Source of the DNA: Mesorhizobium alhagi CCNWXJ12-2
GTDB lineage: Bacteria; Pseudomonadota; Alphaproteobacteria; Rhizobiales; Rhizobiaceae
NCBI RefSeq assembly: GCF_000236565.1
Contig: NZ_AHAM01000026.1
Location: 1-59,227 of the forward strand
Reading direction: 5' to 3'
DNA: 59,227 nt
Part shown: one piece after another, positions 29,295 to 37,084 of the stretch
How the letters are laid out: each line of letters begins with the position of its first letter
Numbering within the stretch: position 1 is the first letter of the stretch
Notes under the pieces: generated by a model
Told to the model about the DNA's origin: nothing
Database searches by the model: none
Seen by the model: the letters and a program-made list of their open reading frames with translations, nothing else
Translations under genes and position numbers: made by a program

Positions 29295-30896
29295 ATGAGC
29301 CTGGTCAAAAAATTCGCCGGCGTCGGAAGCGCCACCATGGCGAGCCGCCTGCTGGGTTTCATCCGCGAGGCGCTCATCGCCGCGACGCTTGGCGCGGGAC
29401 CGGTGACCGACGCCTTCTATGCCGCCTTCCGCTTCCCGAACCTCTTCCGCCGGCTGTTCGCCGAGGGCGCATTCAACACCGCCTTCATCCCGCTCTTCGC
29501 CAAGGAACTCGAGGGCGGAGGCATGAAGGCGGCTCGGAAATTCGGCGAGGACGTGCTTTCGGTTCTGATCGCGGCGCTGCTCGTCCTGTCGGCAGGCGCG
29601 ATCATTGCAATGCCGTTCCTCGTCTCCACGATCATCGCGCCGGGCTTTTCCGACACGCCGGACAAGTTCGACCTGACCGTCGTCATGACGCGCATCATGT
29701 TCCCGTATCTGTTCTGCATGTCGATGGTCGCCATGCTGTCTGGCGTGCTGAATTCGATGCGGCGCTATTTCCTCGCCGCCTTCGTGCCGGTCCTGCTCAA
29801 CATCGTCCTGATCCTGGTTCTCCTGGCGGCGCTGCGCGGCGGCATGGATGACCGCCTGACCGGTCTCTGGCTCGCCTGGGGCGTGTTCCTGTCGGGCGTG
29901 CTGCAGCTCATTTGCCTCGTCTGGGGCGTCTGGCGGGAAGGCTTTTCGATGCGGCTCCGGCTGCCGCGCCTGACGCCCGACGTGAAGCGCCTGCTCGTGC
30001 TTATGGCGCCGGCCCTGCTCACCGGCGGCGTCGTCCAGATCAATCTCCTCGTCGGCCAGATCATCGCCTCGGCCCAGGACAACGCGATCAGCCTGCTCAA
30101 CTTCGCCGACCGCATCAACCAGCTTCCACTCGGCGTCATCGGCGTGGCGGTCGGCGTCGTGCTGCTGCCGGAACTGTCGCGGGCGCTGCGCAGCGGCGAC
30201 CATGCCGACGCCGAGCATCTCCAGAACCGCTCCCTCGAATTCGCGCTCGGCCTGACGCTGCCCGCCGCGGTCGGGCTGATGGCCATGCCCGGCCCTATCG
30301 TGGCGATGCTCTACGAGCGCGGCGAATTCACCGCCGAGGCGACCGTGCTGACTGCCCAGGCTCTCGCCGCCTTCGCCGCAGGTCTGCCGGCCTATGTGCT
30401 GATCAAGGTGTTCTCGCCGGCCTTCTTCGCCCGCGAGGACATGAAGACGCCGATGTGGTTCTCGATCGCCGCGGTCGCGGTCAACATCGTCGCGAGCCTG
30501 GCGCTGTTTCCGATCTACGGCCATGTGGCGATCGCGCTGGCGACGACGGTCTCGGCCTGGCTCAATCTTCTGCTTCTCACCGGCACGCTGTGGGCTCGCA
30601 ACGATTTCCGGCCGTCCGCCGTCACGGCCAGGCGCGTCGTGCTGATCGCGGTGGCAAGTTTTGCCATGGGCGCTTTGATATGGGCGCTGCAGATTCTGCT
30701 CGCGCCGATGGTGGAAAACCCCTCAGGCCTGATTCGTCTTGTCACCGTACTGGCGATCATCGTCGTGGCAGCGATTGCCTATTTCGCCATCGTGATCGCT
30801 ACCGGCGCGGTCGACCGGCAGCAATTGATCGGCATCGTCAGGCGCAGAAGACGCCGTCCGGTCGAAGCCGGGACGACGACGCCCGATCCTGAATAG
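29295..30896 (+). CDS. murJ: lipid II flippase
   Basis: A 533-residue MurJ/MviN of the MOP exporter superfamily that flips lipid II across the inner membrane for peptidoglycan synthesis. The N-terminus (KKFAGVGSATMASRLLGFIREALIAATLGAGPVTDAFYAAFRFPNLFRRLFAEGAFNTAFIPLF) is diagnostic, and about 14 transmembrane segments follow, ending in a basic tail (RRRRRRPVEAG). It sits 37 bases after glnD, as in many rhizobia. The 223 bases that follow, before trpS, show no gene. Confidence 0.96.
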   Translation: MSLVKKFAGVGSATMASRLLGFIREALIAATLGAGPVTDAFYAAFRFPNLFRRLFAEGAFNTAFIPLFAKELEGGGMKAARKFGEDVLSVLIAALLVLSAGAIIAMPFLVSTIIAPGFSDTPDKFDLTVVMTRIMFPYLFCMSMVAMLSGVLNSMRRYFLAAFVPVLLNIVLILVLLAALRGGMDDRLTGLWLAWGVFLSGVLQLICLVWGVWREGFSMRLRLPRLTPDVKRLLVLMAPALLTGGVVQINLLVGQIIASAQDNAISLLNFADRINQLPLGVIGVAVGVVLLPELSRALRSGDHADAEHLQNRSLEFALGLTLPAAVGLMAMPGPIVAMLYERGEFTAEATVLTAQALAAFAAGLPAYVLIKVFSPAFFAREDMKTPMWFSIAAVAVNIVASLALFPIYGHVAIALATTVSAWLNLLLLTGTLWARNDFRPSAVTARRVVLIAVASFAMGALIWALQILLAPMVENPSGLIRLVTVLAIIVVAAIAYFAIVIATGAVDRQQLIGIVRRRRRRPVEAGTTTPDPE

Positions 30897-31119
30897 GCGG
30901 ATAAGCGAGTTTGCTAAAACTGCTCGGCTTTCCCGCGCCGGTTTCGAAATGCTCCAGAGCGCGCCCGCGCCTGAAAGGAGCACGGTTCCGCTGCGCCATT
31001 AGCATGTCCGCAGCCAGGATTCGCCTTCAGGAGGCTTGATAGCGCCCGCGCCTTCGTCCATAAGCGCAACTCGATTTTCGCCGCGCGCGAAACGGCCCTC
31101 CACAAGCCACGAGGAAACC

Positions 31120-32187
31120 ATGACCGCCTTCAAGCCGCTCGTCTTTTCGGGCGTCCAGCCCACCGGAAATCTCCATCTTGGCAATTATCTCGGCGCGATC
31201 CGCCGCTTCGTCGCCCTCCAGGACAGCCACGACTGCATCTACTGCGTGGTCGACCTGCACGCGATCACGCAGTGGCAGGAGCCTGCCGAACTGATTAAGG
31301 CGACGCGTGAGGTGACTGCGGCCTTCCTGGCAGCCGGCATCGACCCGAAGAAGCATATCGTCTTTAATCAGAGCCGGGTGATACAGCATGCCGAGCTCGC
31401 CTGGGTGTTCAATTGCGTGGCCCGCATGGGTTGGCTGTCGCGCATGACCCAGTTCAAGGAGAAGGCCGGCAAGGACCGCGAGAACGCCTCGGTTGGCCTG
31501 TTTGCCTATCCGACGCTGATGGCCGCCGACATCCTGGTCTATCGCGCCACCCACGTTCCGGTCGGCGACGATCAGAAGCAGCATCTGGAGCTGACGCGCG
31601 ACATCGCCCAGAAGTTCAACAACGACTTCTCCGACCGCATCGCCGACCTTGGGATGGGTGTCGAGATGAAGGTCGGCGAGGAGAAGGTCAACGGCTTCTT
31701 CCCGCTTACCGAGCCGCTGATCGAGGGGCCTGCGCCGCGCGTCATGTCGCTTCGCGACGGGCTGAAGAAAATGTCGAAGTCGGATCCTTCGGATCTGTCG
31801 CGCATCAATCTGACCGACGACGCCGACGCGATCTCGAAGAAGATCCGAAAGGCAAAGACCGATCCTGCCGGCCTTCCTTCCGAGATCGATGGACTGAAGG
31901 ACCGTCCCGAGGCCGAAAACCTCGTCGTGCTCTATGCAGCTCTTGCCGAGACCTCGAAGGAAAAGGTGCTTGCCGAGTTCGGCGGCCAGCAGTTTTCGGC
32001 CTTCAAGCCGGCGCTGGCCGACCTTGCGGTGGCGAAGCTCGCGCCGATCGCCGCCGAGATGCGGCGGATTTCCTCGGATGAGACCTATGTCGACGGCGTG
32101 CTGAGGGACGGCGGCGAACGCGCCGGCGTTATGGCGGAAGCCAACATGAAGATGGTGCGCGACATCGTCGGCTTGCTGAACGGCTGA
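31120..32187 (+). CDS. trpS: tryptophanyl-tRNA synthetase
   Basis: A 355-residue class I synthetase that charges tRNA-Trp. The HIGH-type motif is [14 protein letters not shown] near residue 15 and the KMSKS loop is [12 protein letters not shown]. The tryptophan-binding region includes [33 protein letters not shown] and the [15 protein letters not shown] segment. The ATG at 31120 has a GAGGAA site. The length fits the family. Confidence 0.97.
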   Translation: MTAFKPLVFSGVQPTGNLHLGNYLGAIRRFVALQDSHDCIYCVVDLHAITQWQEPAELIKATREVTAAFLAAGIDPKKHIVFNQSRVIQHAELAWVFNCVARMGWLSRMTQFKEKAGKDRENASVGLFAYPTLMAADILVYRATHVPVGDDQKQHLELTRDIAQKFNNDFSDRIADLGMGVEMKVGEEKVNGFFPLTEPLIEGPAPRVMSLRDGLKKMSKSDPSDLSRINLTDDADAISKKIRKAKTDPAGLPSEIDGLKDRPEAENLVVLYAALAETSKEKVLAEFGGQQFSAFKPALADLAVAKLAPIAAEMRRISSDETYVDGVLRDGGERAGVMAEANMKMVRDIVGLLNG

Positions 32188-32274
32188 CAGGACCTTCAGC
32201 AAGCCCACTTGCCGACGCCCGGCGCGAGTGACAGATTGCGCCGGAATGGCGTCTCGTCTCAGCAGGGTTAGAAC

Positions 32275-32766
32275 ATGGTCTCCAAACGACTGATCCGGGA
32301 AGCCGGCCACCGTAGGAAATTCCTGGCCATCATCGACGATACGCCCGAATGCGAGCGCGCCGTCGCCTATGCCTCGACGCGCGCCAAGACGACCGGCGGC
32401 GTTCTGGTGCTGCTCTATGTTATCGAGCCGGGAGACTTCCAGCATTGGCTGGGAGTCGAGAAGATCATGCGCGACGAGGCCAATGCCGCGGCCAATGCTG
32501 CGCTCGACGGCTATGCCACGACCGTGCGCGCCAAGCTCGGCATCGAGCCTGAACTGGTGGTGCGCGAGGGCAAGCCGGCGGAAGAGATCCATAAGCTGAT
32601 CGAGGAGGACCAGGATATCGCCATCCTGGTGCTGGCCGCCGGCGCCGGCAAGGAAGGTCCGGGGCCGCTGGTCGCTTCTATCGCCGGCAAGGCCGCGGCA
32701 TTTCCAATTCCGGTGACTGTTGTGCCCCAGAATCTTTCGGACGAGGATATCGCCAGCCTCGCCTGA
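32275..32766 (+). CDS. universal stress protein (UspA family)
   Basis: A 163-residue UspA-like protein. It begins with a basic stretch (KRLIREAGHRRK), then the Rossmann-like core (FLAIIDDTPECERAVAYASTRAK, GGVLVLLYVIEP), and ends with an ATP-binding-type loop (LVLAAGAGKEGPGPLVASIAGKAAAFPIPVTVVP). The trpS-usp-nfu order is common in this lineage. The exact stress signal is not indicated by the sequence. Confidence 0.9.
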   Translation: MVSKRLIREAGHRRKFLAIIDDTPECERAVAYASTRAKTTGGVLVLLYVIEPGDFQHWLGVEKIMRDEANAAANAALDGYATTVRAKLGIEPELVVREGKPAEEIHKLIEEDQDIAILVLAAGAGKEGPGPLVASIAGKAAAFPIPVTVVPQNLSDEDIASLA

Positions 32767-32864
32767 GCCATCTGCTTCGACAAGCGATGCTTGGGAGAAA
32801 ATCATTTCTCCACGGGCGGCCAAAGCCGGCTCATTTGGCTTGAATGTCGCCGGAACCAGGCTTA

Positions 32865-32881
32865 TTTAGAACTATTCCAAA
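32865..32881 (+). promoter_or_regulatory. Irr-type iron-control element
   Basis: TTTAGAACTATTCCAAA is one mismatch from the palindromic rhizobial Irr box (TTTAGAA-N3-TTCTAAA). It lies 24 bases before the ATG of the Nfu-type Fe-S protein gene, a fitting place for iron or heme control through Irr. Confidence 0.55.
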
Positions 32882-32905
32882 CTTTGAGCCCACGGAGATG
32901 CGGCC

Positions 32906-33481
32906 ATGTTCATCCAGACCGAGGCGACCCCCAATCCCGCCACGCTGAAATTCCTGCCCGGGAAGGAAGTGCTGATCGAAGGCACCGCCGATTTCCGCGA
33001 CGCTGAAACTGCGCGCGCCGCCTCCCCGCTTGCCGCAAGGCTGTTCGACATTCCGGGCGTCACCGGCGTTTTCTTCGGCTACGACTTCATCACCGTCACC
33101 AAGGATGGCCCTGACTGGCAGCATCTGAAGCCGGCCATCCTCGGCGCGATCATGGAGCAGTTCATGTCGGGCGCGCCGGTAATGGCGAGCGGTGGCCAAG
33201 CCGCAACCGATCGCGCCGACCAGGCGGGCGAGTTCTACGACAAGGCCGATTCGGAGATCGTCATCACCATCAAGGAACTGCTCGACACCCGCGTTCGTCC
33301 GGCGGTCGCCCAGGACGGCGGCGACATCACCTTCCGTGGCTACGAGAACGGCACGGTTTTCCTGCACATGAAGGGAGCCTGCGCCGGCTGCCCGTCCTCG
33401 ACGGCGACGCTGAAGCACGGCATCCAGAACCTGTTGCGCCATTTCGTTCCTGAAGTTGAGCACGTCGAGCAGATCGGCTGA
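32906..33481 (+). CDS. Nfu-type Fe-S cluster scaffold/carrier
   Basis: A 191-residue protein with an N-terminal Nfu_N domain (MFIQTEATPNPATLKFLPG, VTGVFFGYDFITVTK) and a C-terminal NifU-like domain with the CxxC cluster-binding motif (HMKGACAGCPSSTATLKHGIQNLL). It carries [4Fe-4S] clusters to apo-proteins in the cytoplasm. The ATG at 32906 follows GGAG. An Irr-like operator lies just upstream, suggesting lower expression under iron shortage. The gene ends at a strong bidirectional terminator shared with the convergent L,D-transpeptidase gene. Confidence 0.93.
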   Translation: MFIQTEATPNPATLKFLPGKEVLIEGTADFRDAETARAASPLAARLFDIPGVTGVFFGYDFITVTKDGPDWQHLKPAILGAIMEQFMSGAPVMASGGQAATDRADQAGEFYDKADSEIVITIKELLDTRVRPAVAQDGGDITFRGYENGTVFLHMKGACAGCPSSTATLKHGIQNLLRHFVPEVEHVEQIG

Positions 33482-33537
33482 TCCTGCGAGGCTCGCTGCA
33501 CTCGCGCCTCGGGACAAGGGCGGGGCTCCCTAGCGGA

Positions 33538-33577
33538 CAACAAAAAACCGGGCCCATGCGGCCCGGTTTTTTGTTGT
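33538..33577. terminator. bidirectional rho-independent terminator
   Basis: A long palindrome with arms of about 17 bp (ACAACAAAAAACCGGGC and its complement) around a 6-base loop. It has a T-run on one side and an A-run on the other, so it can end both the nfu and the opposing ldt transcripts. Confidence 0.9.
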
Positions 33578-33610
33578 GGACGTCCGTTGTTGCCGAGACG
33601 GTCCGCGTAG

Positions 33611-34231
33611 TTATCTGACGATCACCTTGGCGCCGACTTCGGCGCGATCGTAGAGGTCGATAATGTCCTGGTTCATCAACCGGATGCAGCCCGACGACAT
33701 CGCCTTGCCAATCGAGGCCCATTCCGGCGTCCCGTGCAGGCGATAGCCGGTGTCGCCGCGCTTGTTGTAGAGATAGAGTGCCCGTGCGCCGAGCGCGTTG
33801 GTGATGCCCGGCTTCATGCCGCCGCGGTATTTGGCGAGTTCCGGCTGGCGCCTGATCATCTCGGCCGGCGGTGTCCATACCGGCCATTCACGCTTCGCCG
33901 CGACACGGGCGGTGCCCTTCCATTCGAAGCCTTCGCGGCCGACGCCGATGCCGTAGCGTACCGCTTGGCCCTCCGGCAGCACGAAGTAGAGAAACTTGTC
34001 CGTCGTGTCCACGATGATGGTGCCAGGCTTCTCGCCGCCGTCATAGGCGACGATCTGGCGATGGTATTGCTTGGGCACCTTGTAAATGGGGATGCTCGGG
34101 AGACGATAGCCGGCATCGGTCCGGCTGCCATAATCGGACGAGAACACCTTGTAGGAGCCGAACGTACTGCAACCGGAAACGGCGGTAGCGAGCGCAAGCC
34201 CTGCTACAAGCGCAAGTGTTTTCATCCGCAT
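33611..34231 (-). CDS. L,D-transpeptidase lipoprotein (YkuD domain)
   Basis: A 206-residue periplasmic lipoprotein. The signal ends in the lipobox AVSGC, so Cys near residue 23 is acylated. The YkuD catalytic core is complete: YLYNKRGDTGYRLHGTPEW and the active-site Cys motif SSGCIRLMNQD. It would make 3-3 cross-links or attach proteins to peptidoglycan, which is common in rhizobia. The ATG at 34231 (MRMKTLALV) has GGAG about ten bases upstream; an ATG at 34225 is also possible. Convergent with nfu. Confidence 0.92.
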   Translation of the reverse strand: MRMKTLALVAGLALATAVSGCSTFGSYKVFSSDYGSRTDAGYRLPSIPIYKVPKQYHRQIVAYDGGEKPGTIIVDTTDKFLYFVLPEGQAVRYGIGVGREGFEWKGTARVAAKREWPVWTPPAEMIRRQPELAKYRGGMKPGITNALGARALYLYNKRGDTGYRLHGTPEWASIGKAMSSGCIRLMNQDIIDLYDRAEVGAKVIVR

Positions 34232-34502
34232 GACTATATTCGCCGCTCCGGTCCACAATATCGATTTGCCCCGATTCGGGGCCGCAATTTCGCCTTTATT
34301 TACGGGCGGGCGTTCCTGCTTGCCAAGAGGTTAGTGATGCAACCGGCTGCTTACGCAAACGTAACCGATTTGCTATGGCATTTCGGCAACAGCGAATCAC
34401 GGGAACGTGATTACTTGCGTCATTGAGAGCATGTGCCTGCCTTTTCGACCCCTGAGAACAAAAGGGGTTCAAAGAAGCATTTGAAAATGCGACTATGTTC
34501 GC

Positions 34503-35003
34503 ATGCCGATCATAAGCCCGATTCTCGCCAATCCGCTCGTCGACGGTCGCCAGTCCGAACGGGCGATGGTGGTCAGGCGCGGCGTCCAGCGCCTGCTGAT
34601 GCAGATGGGCGCGCATGTGCTGCCGGAACTGAGCCTCGCGACGGGGCGGCGCGCCGATCTTGTGGCGCTGACCAGGTCCGGCGATATCTGGATTATCGAG
34701 ATCAAGTCGTCGATCGAGGATTTTCGGGTCGACCGCAAATGGCCGGAATACCGGCTGCATTCGGACCGCTTCTTCTTCGCGACTCACCCGGAAGTACCGG
34801 CCTCGATATTTCCCGAGGAATGCGGCTTCATCCTCTCCGACGGCTATGGCGCGGAGATCATGCGCGATGCGCCGGAGCACCGGCTGGCGGCGCCCACCCG
34901 CAAGGCGCTGATGCTGCGCATGGCGCGTGCCGGCGCGTCGCGGCTCCTGGCGGCGGAACTAGCCGGCGTTTCCGTGCCCGCGCTGTATGGGGAAAGCGAG
35001 TGA
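34503..35003 (+). CDS. MmcB-family DNA repair protein
   Basis: A 166-residue protein of the MmcB family (PF06319-type), which has a PD-(D/E)XK-like nuclease core: RRADLVALTRSGDIWIIEIKSSIEDFRVDRKWPEY with the Asp, Glu and Lys of the motif. In Caulobacter the homologue is DNA-damage inducible, but I found no canonical LexA direct repeat in the 244 bases upstream (34259-34502). The C-terminal region is rich in Ala and Arg. The gene ends inside an inverted-repeat cluster shared with actR. Confidence 0.85.
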   Translation: MPIISPILANPLVDGRQSERAMVVRRGVQRLLMQMGAHVLPELSLATGRRADLVALTRSGDIWIIEIKSSIEDFRVDRKWPEYRLHSDRFFFATHPEVPASIFPEECGFILSDGYGAEIMRDAPEHRLAAPTRKALMLRMARAGASRLLAAELAGVSVPALYGESE

Positions 35004-35085
35004 GCGAATAGTGAGTAGGGAATAGCGAGTAGTAAAGATTGACGGGTGCGGCATTCGTAAAGCCGACAATACTCACTACTCACTC
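34998..35085. repeat. GAGTGAG/TAGTGAGTA repeat cluster between convergent genes
   Basis: GAGTGAG (34998-35004) and TAGTGAGTA (35009-35017) pair with TACTCACTA (35070-35078) and CTCACTC (35079-35085). A second GCGAGTAG copy lies near 35025. The repeat supplies the stop codons of both mmcB and actR and probably acts as a bidirectional terminator. Confidence 0.6.
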
Positions 35086-35647
35086 AACGCGGCGCCCGCT
35101 TGGCCAGTATGCGCTGCAGCGTGCGGCGGTGCATGTTGAGGCGGCGTGCGGTTTCCGACACGTTGCGCTCGCACATTTCGTAGACGCGCTGAATGTGTTC
35201 CCAGCGAACGCGGTCCGCCGACATCGGGTTTTCCGGCGGCGCGGCGCGCTCGCCGGCGGTGCGGGTCAGCGCCGCGAACACGTCGTCGGCATCGGCGGGC
35301 TTGGACAGGTAGTCGACCGCGCCGAGTTTCACTGCTGTCACTGCGGTGGCGATATTGCCGTAGCCGGTGAGGATGACGGTGCGGGAATCGCTACGCTTTT
35401 CGCGGATGGCCGCAACCACGTCGAGCCCGTTGCCATCGCCGAGCCGCATGTCCACCACCGCATAAGCGGGCGGATGCGCGCGAGCCTTCGCCACCGCTTC
35501 CTCAACGCTTTCGGCGGTCTCGACCTGAAAGCCCCGCGTTTCCATTGCGCGCGCCAAGCGGGTCAGGAACGGCTTGTCGTCGTCCACGATCAGCAGCGAC
35601 ACGTCGCCAGCGCCGACAACGCCCTGAACTGTTTCTTCGTTAATCAT
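35084..35647 (-). CDS. actR: redox response regulator ActR/RegA type
   Basis: A 187-residue response regulator: receiver domain with the phospho-acceptor Asp in YAVVDMRLGDGNGL and the conserved Lys in DYLSKPADADDV, then a short linker and a Fis-type helix-turn-helix (NVSETARRLNMHRRTLQRILAKRAP). This is the RegA/PrrA/ActR architecture, which controls respiration, carbon and nitrogen fixation and acid tolerance in alphaproteobacteria. The kinase gene actS lies 73 bases upstream on the same strand; a 7-bp hairpin at 35669-35685 sits between them. Convergent with mmcB. Confidence 0.94.
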   Translation of the reverse strand: MINEETVQGVVGAGDVSLLIVDDDKPFLTRLARAMETRGFQVETAESVEEAVAKARAHPPAYAVVDMRLGDGNGLDVVAAIREKRSDSRTVILTGYGNIATAVTAVKLGAVDYLSKPADADDVFAALTRTAGERAAPPENPMSADRVRWEHIQRVYEMCERNVSETARRLNMHRRTLQRILAKRAPR

Positions 35648-35720
35648 TCTTGTTGGTCCGTGTTGCCCATATCTGCTTCAGATATAGGTCCAAATTACAC
35701 CATTTGCCACCTTGGAGCCT

Positions 35721-37046
35721 CTATGCCGTATCGAACATGGACGCGATCGCCGATCCAGGATTGAGGAAGGCTTCGCGCGGCCAGCTCACCTGCACGACCG
35801 CGCCCTGGCCGCGCTCATTGGCGTTGTAGAAGGAAAGCGTCGCGCCCGAGCGCTCCAGCAGCGTCTTTGCGATGAACAGGCCGAGCCCGAGGCCGCCGCC
35901 CGGCTCCGCGCCCTGCCGGGTCGACATATAGGGCTCGCCGATGCGGTCGATGATTTCCGGCGGGAAGCCTGGTCCGTCGTCGACGATATCGAAGGCGACT
36001 TCCCGCTCGTCCCAGCGCCAGCGTATGGTGACCGCGCTGATGGCGAAGTCGACGGCGTTCTCGACCAGATTGCCGAGGCCGTAGATAACGCCCGGATTGC
36101 GCCGCGCGACCGGTTCGGGGCCGATCCGTTCGCCGGGTTCGAGCCTGATGGCGATGCCGAAATCGCGGTGTGGCGCAATGACCTCCTCGACCAGCGAGGT
36201 CAGCGGTAGCTGGGCCAGGTGCTCTTCACCCTCAGACGACAGGCTGGTCAGGCGCTTCAGTATCTCGCGGCAGCGCTCGCTTTGAGAGCGCAGAAGGGTG
36301 ACGTCCTCGTGGTACTTTGGATCGCCGCGCAGCGCGCGCTCCATCTCCTTGGCGACCAGCGCGATGGTGGCCAGCGGCGTTCCGAGCTCATGGGCGGCGG
36401 CCGCCGCAAGCCCGTCCAGCGCTGAAAGATGCTGTTCGCGCTGCAGGACGAGTTCGGTGGCGGCGAGCGCGTTTGCCAGCAGCCGCGCCTCCTCCGCGAC
36501 GCGCCAGGCATAGACGGCGGTGAAAGTGGTGGAGCAGAACACCGCTGTCCACATGCCGGCGATGTAGATGAAGGGCATGGAAAGCTCGGCGCCTTCAAAC
36601 CACGGCAGCGGCAGATGGTAGAAGGCCAGGAGCGTGGCCATGGCCATGACGAGGCCGCCAAGCAGGGCCGTGAGCCGCAGCGACAGGGACGTGGCCGAGA
36701 TGATGACCGGCACGGTCATCAGCAGAGAGAACGGATTGGTGAGCCCGCCCGTCATGTAGAGCAGGCCGGCAAGCTGCAGCGCATCGAAGGTGAGCGTGAT
36801 GAAGGCCGCGCGCGGCGTCAGCCGGTGCGCGGCCGGATAGCGGAAGGTGAGCAGCAGATTCAGCCAGGCCGAACAGGCGATGAGCGCGAAGCACAGGCTG
36901 ACCGGCAGCGGGAAATCGAGCCAGTAGGCAACGACAACAACGGTTACGCTCTGGCCGACAATCGCCAGCCAGCGCAGCCTGATCAGCGTGTTCAGGCGCA
37001 ATCTGTGGCTCTGCTGGAGGTCGGGCGTGCGCAGCATTTCGATCAT
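35721..37046 (-). CDS. actS: redox sensor histidine kinase ActS/RegB type
   Basis: A 441-residue membrane kinase, partner of ActR. It has six hydrophobic segments in the first 190 residues, including the quinone-site motif GGLTNPFSLLMTVPV. The H-box is AAAAHELGTPLATIALV, the redox-active Cys lies in QSERCREILKRL, and the ATPase boxes are GLGNLVENAVDFA, DDGPGFPPEI and GGGLGLGLFIAKTLL. It senses the quinone pool or oxygen and phosphorylates ActR. hrpB lies 38 bases upstream on the same strand. Confidence 0.95.
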   Translation of the reverse strand: MIEMLRTPDLQQSHRLRLNTLIRLRWLAIVGQSVTVVVVAYWLDFPLPVSLCFALIACSAWLNLLLTFRYPAAHRLTPRAAFITLTFDALQLAGLLYMTGGLTNPFSLLMTVPVIISATSLSLRLTALLGGLVMAMATLLAFYHLPLPWFEGAELSMPFIYIAGMWTAVFCSTTFTAVYAWRVAEEARLLANALAATELVLQREQHLSALDGLAAAAAHELGTPLATIALVAKEMERALRGDPKYHEDVTLLRSQSERCREILKRLTSLSSEGEEHLAQLPLTSLVEEVIAPHRDFGIAIRLEPGERIGPEPVARRNPGVIYGLGNLVENAVDFAISAVTIRWRWDEREVAFDIVDDGPGFPPEIIDRIGEPYMSTRQGAEPGGGLGLGLFIAKTLLERSGATLSFYNANERGQGAVVQVSWPREAFLNPGSAIASMFDTA

Positions 37047-37084
37047 GGCCGTTTATGCCCTTCGCCGGCGGGCAACGCCAAGCG

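Noticed and set aside
34449-34466. GAAC-N7-GTTC upstream of mmcB as a LexA box
   Set aside because: Alphaproteobacterial LexA sites are direct repeats (GTTC-N7-GTTC or GAAC-N7-GAAC). This inverted form does not fit and also belongs to a small CCCCT/AGGGG hairpin.
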